A stretch of 29,695 nucleotides of DNA from an uncultured Bacillota bacterium (GTDB lineage Bacteria > Bacillota_I > Bacilli_A > Erysipelotrichales > Erysipelotrichaceae): positions 1-29,695 of the forward strand of contig CALFPO010000010.1 in NCBI GenBank assembly GCA_937919165.1, in the 5' to 3' direction. Below the pieces are notes generated by a model. It was not told the origin of the DNA, searched no databases, and saw nothing but the letters and a program-made list of their open reading frames with translations. Shown piece after piece: positions 6,264 through 13,862 of this stretch (its first letter is position 1; every line of letters starts with the position of its first letter). The translations under genes were made by a program, and so were the position numbers.

Positions 6264-7822
6264 CTTTCTCCTTTCATGATGTTCTTGAAACGCACATAGA
6301 ATGGCTCGAGCTTCTTGCCTAGAGTGCGATAGACGTTCTTGTATACCTTGTAGTAGAACTCATGAGTCTTCATGTCAGGCACAAAGATGTCGTTGACTCT
6401 AACCATTCTGTTTATTGCCTCATCGATATCCTTGTATACGCCGAGGGAAACATAGGCAATGATGCTGGAGCCAAGTCCGCAAGCTTCATGAGTCTGGATT
6501 CTCTTCACTGGCAATCCCAGCATGTCAGCAGTAATCTTGCATATCTCGGCAGACTTTGATCCGCCACCGCCCACATAGATCTCTTTGATGTTGTGGTGTC
6601 CTCTTTTGGACATCGTATACAGTCCGTCCATTATCTCGAAATTGATGCCTTCGATGATCGAACGGTACATATGATATTTGGTATGCACATCGCTCCAGCC
6701 GATCATTGCGCCACGGGCATTAGGGTTAGCTACGCCTGGCGACCAGAATGGCTGCATGATGAGTCCATCGCAGCCAGCCGGAACATCCTTCAGATGGGAA
6801 TTGAAGTAGTCTTCTATGATGACACCCATCTTATGAGCTTCTTCATATTCCTTTTCGGTTACAAAGTTCTTCTTGAACCATGACAGCATCCAGTATCCCC
6901 TATAGACCTGAATCTCAGGATTGTAGTAGCCATTGACTGGCGAACGGTATGCCGGACAGAATGGCCTTGGTTCAAAATAATCCTTGGTCGTGAACTGAAT
7001 CGTTGCGCTGGTGCCAAATGAGATGGCAGCCTTGTTCTTGCTGGTGACAGAAAGACCGATCGTCTCGCAGCCCTTGTCGGAACCGGTGACGATGAACGGC
7101 GTGCCTTCCTTCAATCCGGAATCCTTGGCGAATTCTGCGCTTATGCCACCGATGTTGGTTCCTGGATCGCACAGATCGCAAAGCTTCTCGTTAGGTATAT
7201 CGTATACACACCTGGTTATGTCATTCTTGCTGGCCCAGGTGCCTTTCTTGTTGTTGAAAGGGATGTGGGCAATCTGGTTGGCTGTCGAATCTATCAGTTT
7301 TCCGGTCAGTTTATAGTTTAAATATGTTGTAAGTACAACGTACTTGCTGGTTTTGGCCCAGATTTCCGGTTCTCTGATCATGATGTAGTTGCAGACCGAC
7401 TGACGATGCTGCATATCTACCATATCCGATACGCCAACAGTCTTGAACAGAGCCTTCTTGAAGGCAGGTATCGGCTGCTCATCCGAATCGATCTCACGCT
7501 TATCCAGCCAAAGAATCATGTCCCTAAGCGGCTCATTGTTCTCATCAAGACAGATGGTGGAATCTCTGAAGACCGTAGTTGTGATCGCCTCAATCCTCTC
7601 CATCAGTTCAGGATGCTTCTTGCCCAAGGTCTTTGAGACCTTGCATAGGGTCTCATAGTAGAATTCCGGACGCTGTTCAGCCCAATCCTTGTTCTTGCTG
7701 AAGTATGGTTCTTCATAGACGCTCTGCTCAACAGCTTCGATATCGCCGTCCTTGTTTATCAGAAGGCCTCTCATCGATTGAGTGCCTATGTCGAAGGTCA
7801 GTATCAAAGGATTATCTCTCAT
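6260..7822 (-). CDS. FGGY-family carbohydrate kinase
   Basis: 520 residues, the usual FGGY length. The phosphate-1 loop LTFDIGTQSMRGLL starts at residue 8. The second domain has FIVTGSDKGCETIG, SFGTSATIQF, YVGGGGSKSAEICKI and an ACGLGSSIIA stretch, all standard adenosine-binding and phosphate-2 elements. It would phosphorylate a sugar or polyol with ATP. Motif details (for example GSDKG in place of the more common GAGD/GGHD forms) do not match glycerol kinase or xylulokinase well, so the substrate is open; the neighbours suggest a glycerol-like triose or polyol. AGGAG precedes the ATG. It overlaps the DUF1667 gene by 11 bases and the FAD oxidase gene by four, so tight co-translation is likely. 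Confidence 0.9.
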   Translation of the reverse strand: MRDNPLILTFDIGTQSMRGLLINKDGDIEAVEQSVYEEPYFSKNKDWAEQRPEFYYETLCKVSKTLGKKHPELMERIEAITTTVFRDSTICLDENNEPLRDMILWLDKREIDSDEQPIPAFKKALFKTVGVSDMVDMQHRQSVCNYIMIREPEIWAKTSKYVVLTTYLNYKLTGKLIDSTANQIAHIPFNNKKGTWASKNDITRCVYDIPNEKLCDLCDPGTNIGGISAEFAKDSGLKEGTPFIVTGSDKGCETIGLSVTSKNKAAISFGTSATIQFTTKDYFEPRPFCPAYRSPVNGYYNPEIQVYRGYWMLSWFKKNFVTEKEYEEAHKMGVIIEDYFNSHLKDVPAGCDGLIMQPFWSPGVANPNARGAMIGWSDVHTKYHMYRSIIEGINFEIMDGLYTMSKRGHHNIKEIYVGGGGSKSAEICKITADMLGLPVKRIQTHEACGLGSSIIAYVSLGVYKDIDEAINRMVRVNDIFVPDMKTHEFYYKVYKNVYRTLGKKLEPFYVRFKNIMKGER

Positions 7823-8183
7823 TCTCTTCTCCTATCTTGAGCAGTCTATCGGATGTCGCAATGACATCTACGCCCAGATCAAGGACATTGCTTATGATGA
7901 TATCGCCATGTCCTACTTTCTTTTTAAGCAGTACGCCATTAATCTCTTTCATCACATCGAAGATCCTGTCCTTTGGGATATCGGCCGACACCCTGACAGG
8001 AAGCACAGGAACTTCCCTGAAGATGGTCTTTACGGTTGAGGTGATGGTGCGCATTGGATGAGTAAGTTCACTCTTGGCAAACTCCTCTCCTCTTGGGCAT
8101 CTGTTTCCTTCAACCTTCAAGGTCTCTTCATCTATCTTCAGTTCACAGCCGTTTGGACACACTATGCAAGTGAAGCTTTTCAT
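7812..8183 (-). CDS. DUF1667 cysteine-rich protein
   Basis: 123 residues. The N-terminus holds Cys6, Cys9, Cys13 and Cys29 (CIVCPNGC then NRCPRG), which looks like a metal or Fe-S centre. The C-terminal two thirds match DUF1667 (TVKTIFREVPVLPVRVSADIPK region, ending in GVDVIATSDRLL). Members are found directly behind GlpA-like and NAD/FAD oxidoreductase genes, for instance in glycerol gene clusters, and are thought to be an electron-transfer subunit of that complex. AAGGAGG precedes the ATG, and the gene overlaps the upstream oxidoreductase by four bases (ATGA), supporting a stoichiometric complex. Confidence 0.9.
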   Translation of the reverse strand: MKSFTCIVCPNGCELKIDEETLKVEGNRCPRGEEFAKSELTHPMRTITSTVKTIFREVPVLPVRVSADIPKDRIFDVMKEINGVLLKKKVGHGDIIISNVLDLGVDVIATSDRLLKIGEENER

Positions 8184-9424
8184 GATCTGTCCTCCTTGAT
8201 CTCGAACACTAGCTCGTTATCTTCCTTGAGTTCAGGATAGTCAAGCACGAACCTCTCCATTTCAGGCGGCTTGAGATTTGTGTAGATCTTCCTGTATATC
8301 TCTTTTCCGTTGACCTTCATCGTGACTTCCGCCTTCTTCATTATTCTGTTGGCACGGAAATACATGATGCGTCCATGGTTGTCTGCATTGATATCTATCA
8401 GTTCAGGAACTACATATGAGGTGTTTCCCTTTGCCTTTATCTCCAGAAGCTTTCTCTTGCCTCTTTCCTTTGCCAAGGCATCCGCAACAATCTCACCTGA
8501 TTCCGATACATAATCCACAAGGTCATTGACATGGGTCGCATTGCCGCAGGTATAGACGCCATCGACTTCTGTCTCGAAGTCCATGTCGCATCTTGCGCCC
8601 TTGGCTCTCACGTCAAGAGAAACGCCAAGCTTCTCTGCCAATTCGTTTTCTGGTATCAGTCCAACCGAAACGATAAGGGTGTCGCAAGGAACGATCCTTT
8701 CGCTACCTTCTATCGGCTTCAGCTTTTCATCGACTTCCATCACCTCTACTGCCTCAAGATTCGGGTAGCCGATCGCTCTTGTGACGGTGGTCGATAGATG
8801 CAGCGATATGTCATAGTCATTGAGACATTGATGGATGTTGCGGGTCAATCCTGAAGGATTTGGCATTATCTCATATACACCCTCAACCTTGCATCCTTCA
8901 AGCGTAAGCCTTCTCGCCATGATCAGTCCGATATCTCCTGAACCAAGAATGACGCATCTTCTGCCTGGCATGATGCCATCGATGTTCATGAGATGCTGGA
9001 GCGCTCCAGCCGTATATACTCCTTTAGGACGGGTTCCATGTATCTCTACCTGCTTGGCCGTTCTTTCGCGGCAGCCGGTCGACAGCACGATCTTTTTCGC
9101 ATGGATATTCTTCATTCCTTCTCTGGTAACAACCGCGAGATCGAACCCATCATTCTTCTCTATCCTTGTCACAAAGGCCTTCAGCAGATAAGGTATCTTC
9201 TTCTCTTCGACCTCTCTGATGAATCTTTCTGCATATTCTGGACCTGAGAGTTTCTCCTTGAATCTCTGAAGTCCAAATCCATCATGGATGCATTGCTTAA
9301 GGATGCCGCCAAGCTGTCCTTCTCTTTCGATGATCAGAACAGATAGTCCATTCTCATGTGCCCTTACGGCACAAGAAAGCCCGGCAGGACCTCCGCCGAT
9401 GATTACTGCATCATAGCTATTCAT
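8180..9424 (-). CDS. NAD(P)/FAD-dependent oxidoreductase (GlpA partner type)
   Basis: 414 residues. The first Rossmann motif is VIIGGGPAG at residues 7-15 (FAD) and the second is VILGSGDIG in mid-protein (NAD). The VDGVYTCGNATHVNDLVDYV region is the usual FAD-closing motif of pyridine-nucleotide disulfide-type reductases, but there is no redox CxxC pair. A C-terminal segment of about 80 residues lies beyond the usual fold. The family sits beside GlpA-like dehydrogenases and DUF1667 proteins and probably passes electrons between the Fe-S partner and NAD(H). I set the start at 9424 because AGGAGG lies eight bases upstream; the longer open frame has no site and lacks similarity. It overlaps the previous gene by eight bases. 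Confidence 0.88.
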   Translation of the reverse strand: MNSYDAVIIGGGPAGLSCAVRAHENGLSVLIIEREGQLGGILKQCIHDGFGLQRFKEKLSGPEYAERFIREVEEKKIPYLLKAFVTRIEKNDGFDLAVVTREGMKNIHAKKIVLSTGCRERTAKQVEIHGTRPKGVYTAGALQHLMNIDGIMPGRRCVILGSGDIGLIMARRLTLEGCKVEGVYEIMPNPSGLTRNIHQCLNDYDISLHLSTTVTRAIGYPNLEAVEVMEVDEKLKPIEGSERIVPCDTLIVSVGLIPENELAEKLGVSLDVRAKGARCDMDFETEVDGVYTCGNATHVNDLVDYVSESGEIVADALAKERGKRKLLEIKAKGNTSYVVPELIDINADNHGRIMYFRANRIMKKAEVTMKVNGKEIYRKIYTNLKPPEMERFVLDYPELKEDNELVFEIKEDRS

Positions 9425-11144
9425 TGTCCTGTCCTCCTTTGCGTGAGGTGGTGCCGATTCTGGTCTCTGCTGAACTCTTTGGCACATCCTTGATATCGAT
9501 ATGTTCATGTTCAGCAATTATCTTGGCCACAAGCGGCATACAGAAGGTTCCCTGGCATCTGCCCATGCCGGGCCTTATTCTACGCTTTATGCCATCAATG
9601 CTTGCAACCTTTATTGGACTGTTGAGGGCATCGATTATCTCACCCTTCGATATCTCCTCGCAACGACATATTATCTCGCCATAATCAGGATTCTCCTTGA
9701 TCAGTCTATCCCTTTCCTCATCATTCATTTCGTTGAGTCTAGGTATGCCCTTCCTGATCGGATTGAAGTCCTTGTTTTCCGTAACATCCATCTGCTTCTT
9801 CAGCTCTTCAACCACCATCTTTTCAATATCCAAAGCGACAGCTGGTGCAGTCGTCAATCCCGGCGATTGGATGCATGCGCAGTGGACGATGTTTCTGGTG
9901 CGCTTCCCTAGCGACAGAACATAGTCTTCTTCGAAGTTGGCTGCTCTTACGCCAGAGAAATAGGTGATGATGTCTCTTCTGTTCATGCCTTCGACAGTAT
10001 TTATCTGCTTATTGTAGACCTGATCGATAGATTGTCTATCGGTAGAGAAATCTTCCTTCTCTCTTGTTTCGGTAGCGTTTGGTCCGCACAGCACATTGTC
10101 ATGGACAGTGCGCATGGTTCCTCCGCCCTTAGTTTTCTTCTTCTTTGTCAGATCGGTTCCCTGGATTGAAGAAATGGTATTTATGAGATACTTAGCCTTC
10201 TTGTCCAGAATGAAGTCCGTTCCTTTTCTCGGATGGATAGAAAAGAATTCATCGTTTGCCATCTTTGCGATATCATCCGCAAAGACACCGGCGGCATTCA
10301 CCACAATCCTTGGATATATGGTTCCCCGATTGGTATGGACTTCCTTTATCCGTCCATCCTCAACTTTCATATCTTCAACGATGGTATTGAGCGATATCTC
10401 TGCTCCATTCTGGATAGCATTCTCGCCATAGGCAATCGTCAGTTCATAAGGCGATGTCACGCCAGCCGAAGGATTGTAGAGCGCCCATTTGGCATTCCTG
10501 TTGAGTCTAGAATCATCAAGCCTCTTCAGTGCTCTTCTTCCCACAAGCTTTGTATCCTCTATTCCGCAGCGATACTTCTTGTCCATGGCAGCAAACCACA
10601 AAATAGGTCCTATCCACCATTTGTCGAAAATAGCATATTGTCCAATGCGTCTAAACGGCACATCAAGATCGCTGCATACCTTGTCATACATCCTGTTTCC
10701 TTTGCGGACATAGCTTTGCTTGATGGTTCCTTTGGATAGGTCTACACCCGGATGGACCTGACCGTCATTGCGGCCAGAAGCTCCATTAGCCAGATCGCTG
10801 TCCTTCTCCACCAGCAAAAGCTTAAGATTCCATTTGGAAAGTTCACGTAGGATAGAAGCTCCCGATATTCCTCCGCCAATGACCAGAACATCAACTTCTT
10901 TTCCATCAAAAACATCATCCTTCAGCGATGGTCTTCTGATTGGGGTGTCTGTCGCTCCTTTAAGCACGATATGATTTACTACATGCTTGCCTGATTTGGC
11001 ATCAGTGCACATTGAACAGGCATTAAGAATGTCTTGGTAGTCGTCGAGTTCTCCGCTTACGATATATGAATATTCATCCTCACACACCTGAACTCTGTTG
11101 CCGTATGCCTTCTTCAGCTTTTCGTTTATCTTATTGATGTCCAT
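9417..11144 (-). CDS. GlpA-like FAD-dependent dehydrogenase with BFD-type [2Fe-2S] domain
   Basis: 575 residues in three parts. Residues 1-80 are an extra N-terminal domain (includes RVQVCEDEYSYIVSGELDDY) of unknown role. Residues 85-450 are a DAO-type flavoprotein with the FAD loop VLVIGGGISGAS at 87-98 and GRNDGQVHPGVD after it. The C-terminus, 485-545, is a BFD-like iron-sulfur domain with Cys493, Cys495, Cys530 and Cys535. This is the plan of anaerobic glycerol-3-phosphate dehydrogenase GlpA and its relatives, which oxidise glycerol-3-phosphate to DHAP. The N-terminal extension means a related substrate is also possible. It has a GAGGAAAG ribosome site and is the first gene of the operon. 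I could not find a convincing promoter in 11145-11282. Confidence 0.87.
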   Translation of the reverse strand: MDINKINEKLKKAYGNRVQVCEDEYSYIVSGELDDYQDILNACSMCTDAKSGKHVVNHIVLKGATDTPIRRPSLKDDVFDGKEVDVLVIGGGISGASILRELSKWNLKLLLVEKDSDLANGASGRNDGQVHPGVDLSKGTIKQSYVRKGNRMYDKVCSDLDVPFRRIGQYAIFDKWWIGPILWFAAMDKKYRCGIEDTKLVGRRALKRLDDSRLNRNAKWALYNPSAGVTSPYELTIAYGENAIQNGAEISLNTIVEDMKVEDGRIKEVHTNRGTIYPRIVVNAAGVFADDIAKMANDEFFSIHPRKGTDFILDKKAKYLINTISSIQGTDLTKKKKTKGGGTMRTVHDNVLCGPNATETREKEDFSTDRQSIDQVYNKQINTVEGMNRRDIITYFSGVRAANFEEDYVLSLGKRTRNIVHCACIQSPGLTTAPAVALDIEKMVVEELKKQMDVTENKDFNPIRKGIPRLNEMNDEERDRLIKENPDYGEIICRCEEISKGEIIDALNSPIKVASIDGIKRRIRPGMGRCQGTFCMPLVAKIIAEHEHIDIKDVPKSSAETRIGTTSRKGGQDNE

Positions 11145-11282
11145 ATCTTTCCTCTATTGCTTAATTTTGTGGTTACCAAAAGCATCTATCGCAAATATAT
11201 CTCATGTCTTTTGGCATCGATATGCCGCATTTCCTTCTTAATCTTATCATTATTGTTGCTTGTAAAAAAGTTCGTCTCTCGG

Positions 11283-11315
11283 AAACAAAAGCCATATGCA
11301 TCATTACATATGGCT
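11283..11315 (-). terminator. Terminator after the double-glycine peptide gene
   Basis: On the minus strand AGCCATATG and CATATGGCT form a nine-base stem (11290-11298 with 11307-11315) followed by TTTTGTTT. It ends the four-gene unit that starts at 13013 and separates it from the GlpA-like operon. Confidence 0.8.
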
Positions 11316-11345
11316 AATCTTTCTGTTGTTTGTGCAAGCAATCTA

Positions 11346-11597
11346 TTACTTATCGTATTTGAGTGGTTCAAACCGGCTTTTGTCCACCTCAATCCTTTCA
11401 ATCTGCTTGTCAATTCTGTTTAGATCGAAGGTGTTGTTATTGCGCAGATTGGTCGGTGCCCTATATGCATCAGGCACAAACTCTCCGGCTTCAGTTTCAT
11501 GAGGTCTCGAAAAGTCGCCGTATTCATCTTCATGGGGCTCTCTTCCGCCTATCACTTTCATCAATTCCTCATCTGTAAGTTCTTTATACTTTTCCAT
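11346..11597 (-). CDS. Double-glycine leader peptide (bacteriocin-like precursor)
   Basis: 83 residues. The N-terminus MEKYKELTDEELMKVIGG is a textbook double-glycine leader (Gly17-Gly18): acidic, with hydrophobic residues at -4, -7 and -12 from the cleavage point. Such leaders direct cleavage and export by ABC transporters with a C39 peptidase domain. The 65-residue remainder is hydrophilic and charged, without cysteine or a membrane helix, so it does not look like a pore-forming class II bacteriocin. It shares a YRxP pattern (DAYRAPTNL) with the peptide at 16419-16667 (GSYRLPIDI). AAGGAT lies before the ATG. It is the last gene of an operon and no C39 transporter is in the window. Confidence 0.72.
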   Translation of the reverse strand: MEKYKELTDEELMKVIGGREPHEDEYGDFSRPHETEAGEFVPDAYRAPTNLRNNNTFDLNRIDKQIERIEVDKSRFEPLKYDK

Positions 11598-11622
11598 GAA
11601 TCTATCCTTTTTGTTTGTGTCT

Positions 11623-11832
11623 TTAGATCAAACCAAGGTCTCTTGCCTTTTCAACGATTTCTTCATCACTCAGATAGTCTGCATCAATCAGTTCTGCTAC
11701 AGCAGATGGACATCCAAAGGGATTTCCGTTTCCGATCACCGTTGCAGCGGTTCCATAATAGTCTTTTATCTTTTCTCTAAGATCATCTATAACGTATCTT
11801 CCGAGTTCAATTCTTTCTTCTGTTTCTATCAT
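11623..11832 (-). CDS. Small hypothetical protein (69 residues)
   Basis: 69 residues, acidic. An N-terminal helix (ETEERIELGRYVIDDLREKIKDYY) precedes a small-residue segment, GTAATVIGNGNPFGCPSAVA, with the only cysteine, and a last helix ending in SDEEIVEKARDLGLI. I do not recognise the family. The start codon overlaps the stop of the lipoprotein gene by one base (TAATG) with only a weak ribosome site, so it is probably translated by coupling. It lies 25 bases before the double-glycine peptide gene in the same operon. A role as precursor, immunity or accessory protein is possible but unsupported. Confidence 0.65.
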   Translation of the reverse strand: MIETEERIELGRYVIDDLREKIKDYYGTAATVIGNGNPFGCPSAVAELIDADYLSDEEIVEKARDLGLI

Positions 11833-12326
11833 TATTCAACAATAGTCAATGATGAAAGTTCCTTGGCTATATTGCGGAATGTATCATCATCCATCTCTGC
11901 AGCAGTATAGGTGAATACATATTGTCCCTTGGCGTCAAACCATCTGGCAAGCCTTGTATCGCCATCAATGGCATATTCGATATTCTCTTCGACATCTTCT
12001 GATGGGAAGGCGGTCTTGCCGCCAATGTAGAATCCTGATATGTCTTCGTCTTTGACCTTTGCGTAACGGAAGCAGCACTTGTTTCCGTTGATCTCGAATC
12101 TGTATTCCGCAACCTTGTCGCTGATCACATAGAACAATTCATTATCTACGCCCATTACGCCTGGCTTTACCAGGTTGCCTCCGACCTTCTTGTTTATGTC
12201 TTCTAGAGTATCGTATGGCACAAGCGGATTCTTCATACCATTACCTCCATCATCTTCAACATCTTTACCTTGACCGCATCCTGCAAGCAGCATCAATACA
12301 GCCAAGATGGTCATAATCTTCCTCAT
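11832..12326 (-). CDS. Putative lipoprotein
   Basis: 164 residues. The signal MRKIMTILAVLMLLAGC is a lipoprotein signal peptide with lipobox LAGC and Cys17 as lipidation site. The mature part is acidic at first, then has NPLVPYDTLEDINKKVGG followed by alternating strands; this arrangement is common in small Firmicutes lipoproteins of unknown function. It would sit on the outer face of the membrane. The preceding gene stops four bases upstream. A TTG three bases before the ATG (12327-12329) has slightly better spacing to the GGAG inside the previous gene and could be the true start. The stop overlaps the next gene by one base. Confidence 0.8.
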   Translation of the reverse strand: MRKIMTILAVLMLLAGCGQGKDVEDDGGNGMKNPLVPYDTLEDINKKVGGNLVKPGVMGVDNELFYVISDKVAEYRFEINGNKCCFRYAKVKDEDISGFYIGGKTAFPSEDVEENIEYAIDGDTRLARWFDAKGQYVFTYTAAEMDDDTFRNIAKELSSLTIVE

Positions 12327-12329
12327 CAA

Positions 12330-13013
12330 TTACTCTGACTCCTTATCTAGTCTTGCCTGTTCGATGATGCTGAAGATCTCATCGAAGTTTGTATCAAGAA
12401 GCGAATCTGATTCATTCATGGCTTCATCGCCAAGCAATGCTTCAACAACCATCTCTTCGCTTTCCTTGATCTGTTCCTGCTTTGCTTCCATAGCTTCAAT
12501 CAGATCATCCATGCTGATCTCGTTTGTTCCTTCGTCATCATCTTCTATCTCGCTGAAAGTAGGTTCGTATGCCTCGATTATAGGTTCTGCTGCTGGCTCT
12601 GTTTCTGGAATATATTCAACAGCTTCAGTAACTATATCCAATACAGGCTCTTCCTCTATTATCTGTTCAACAAAAGGAACTGGTTCCTCCACGATTGGCT
12701 CATAGCTTTCGGCTTCCACTGTCTCTGTAACTTCAGCTTCAGGCTCCTCTACAGCTTCTTTGATCTTCTCATAGAAGGCATCCGCAACCTCTTCTGGCTG
12801 CTCATATACCGGAACCTCTACAGTCTCCTCTTTTGGCTCTTCTGGCTTAGGTGCCTGATTGCTGACAGTCATATCAAAAGGTATGCCTCTTACCATGACG
12901 CTCTTCTTGACGAACATCCTGATGGCTGTCGATAGGTCTATGCCCAACTGTTCATATATTGACTGAGCTTCCTGTTTCAGCTCGTCATCGATTCTTACTT
13001 GAATAATTCCCAT
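12330..13013 (-). CDS. RelB/DinJ-type domain protein with long acidic tail
   Basis: 227 residues. Residues 1-47 (MGIIQVRIDDELKQEAQSIY, GIDLSTAIRMFVKKSVMVRG) form the ribbon-helix-helix domain of RelB/DinJ antitoxins. The remaining 180 or so residues are very rich in Glu, Pro and Val, are probably disordered up to about residue 155, and end in two or three acidic helices. Antitoxins of this class are normally 80-100 residues. No YafQ/RelE-type toxin follows; the next gene is a lipoprotein four bases away. AGGAG lies before the ATG. It may be a DNA-binding regulator with an acidic partner-binding or DNA-mimic-like tail, first gene of this operon. Confidence 0.8.
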   Translation of the reverse strand: MGIIQVRIDDELKQEAQSIYEQLGIDLSTAIRMFVKKSVMVRGIPFDMTVSNQAPKPEEPKEETVEVPVYEQPEEVADAFYEKIKEAVEEPEAEVTETVEAESYEPIVEEPVPFVEQIIEEEPVLDIVTEAVEYIPETEPAAEPIIEAYEPTFSEIEDDDEGTNEISMDDLIEAMEAKQEQIKESEEMVVEALLGDEAMNESDSLLDTNFDEIFSIIEQARLDKESE

Positions 13014-13082
13014 ATCATTTCTCCTGTAGATACATTGTAATTACTTCTTTCTTCTATTTTACAACATATCTTTCCTTCGTTA

Positions 13083-13088
13083 TATAAT
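13083..13088 (+). promoter_or_regulatory. -10 box placing transcription start at the ATG (leaderless)
   Basis: TATAAT ends six bases before the ATG at 13095, so the expected transcription start coincides with the start codon. TTACAA lies 18 bases upstream of the box as a possible -35. There is no Shine-Dalgarno site. The simplest reading is a leaderless mRNA. Confidence 0.6.
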
Positions 13089-13094
13089 TTAGTT

Positions 13095-13811
13095 ATGGAT
13101 AAGAAATTACCTGTAATGATATATACCATGAACGAATTCAAGCTATTGTTTGAAGAGTTCGACATCAAAGAAGATAAGGTAAGGTTCTATATCGGCAAGA
13201 GCCATCTTGGACCTAAGGCTTTCGGCATCTATAAGCAGGATGATGATTACATTGTCTATAAGGTGAAAGCCAATGGTGAAGTGGCCATCAGATATAAAGG
13301 TCCGGATGAAGAAAAAGCCGTATATGAACTTTACACCAAGTTCCTGGATGAAGTTGCCAATAGGCCATGGCTACGCAAGTATCATCCTGACAGCGACATC
13401 GGGCAGAAGAAGGAATCTGCGAAGCAGAAAGCCAAAAAGAAGAAACAGAGGCAAGCCGTCATCGGCGGAACCCTCATCGTTGCGGGTCTCATATCGCTGC
13501 TGACGTTCGGCATCATCAGATATGATAGGGTCAAATACTATAAGGGCAACGACGGCACAAGATACTGCAAGTACCGCAACAGCTACTATTGCTACAACCC
13601 TATATATGACGACTGGTACTGGTACTCTGATTTCTACGATGAGGACTGGATCGAAACGGAAGACTATGGCGAGGCCTCAGACTTCTACTATAGCGATTAC
13701 TATGAAGACCATTTCGATAACGATAGCGGCAGCGACTATGATAGCGATTGGGACTGGGATAGTTCCGATTGGGGATCTGACAGCTACACCGATTGGGATT
13801 CAGACTGGTAA
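13095..13811 (+). CDS. Single-pass membrane protein with Asp/Trp/Tyr/Ser-rich tail
   Basis: 238 residues. Residues 1-95 form a compact soluble domain. A lysine-rich stretch (104-120) is followed by one membrane helix (about 121-142). The C-terminal 95 residues are dominated by Asp, Tyr, Trp and Ser, with DSDWDWDSSDWGSDSY near the end and a final DSDW. The positive-inside rule puts the N-terminal domain in the cytoplasm and the acidic aromatic tail outside. I know no family for this. The tail could bind cations, wall polymers or a partner. The gene is divergent from the RelB/DinJ-type operon, appears to be leaderless, and ends at a strong terminator. Confidence 0.8.
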   Translation: MDKKLPVMIYTMNEFKLLFEEFDIKEDKVRFYIGKSHLGPKAFGIYKQDDDYIVYKVKANGEVAIRYKGPDEEKAVYELYTKFLDEVANRPWLRKYHPDSDIGQKKESAKQKAKKKKQRQAVIGGTLIVAGLISLLTFGIIRYDRVKYYKGNDGTRYCKYRNSYYCYNPIYDDWYWYSDFYDEDWIETEDYGEASDFYYSDYYEDHFDNDSGSDYDSDWDWDSSDWGSDSYTDWDSDW

Positions 13812-13838
13812 GCTGAGATTATCTCAGCTTTTCATTTT
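13810..13838 (+). terminator. Terminator after the DW-rich membrane protein gene
   Basis: AAGCTGAGA (13810-13818) and TCTCAGCTT (13822-13830) form a nine-base stem with a three-base loop, followed by TTCATTTT. The stem begins within the TAA stop codon. Confidence 0.85.
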
Positions 13839-13846
13839 GCGGATTT

Positions 13847-13854
13847 GCTAAAAT
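13847..13854 (+). promoter_or_regulatory. Extended -10 promoter of the apbE-like gene
   Basis: TGCTAAAAT, an extended -10 element, begins within 25 bases of the previous gene's terminator stem and ends eight bases before the ATG at 13863. Transcription would start at or within one or two bases of the ATG, and no ribosome site is present, so this too looks leaderless. The two lipoprotein genes are thus a separate unit from the gene before. Confidence 0.5.
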
Positions 13855-13862
13855 AGATTTAT

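Noticed and set aside
11213..11226. GGCAT-4-ATGCC inverted repeat before the GlpA-like operon as an operator
   Set aside because: Arms of only five bases and no clear promoter next to it; chance occurrence is likely.
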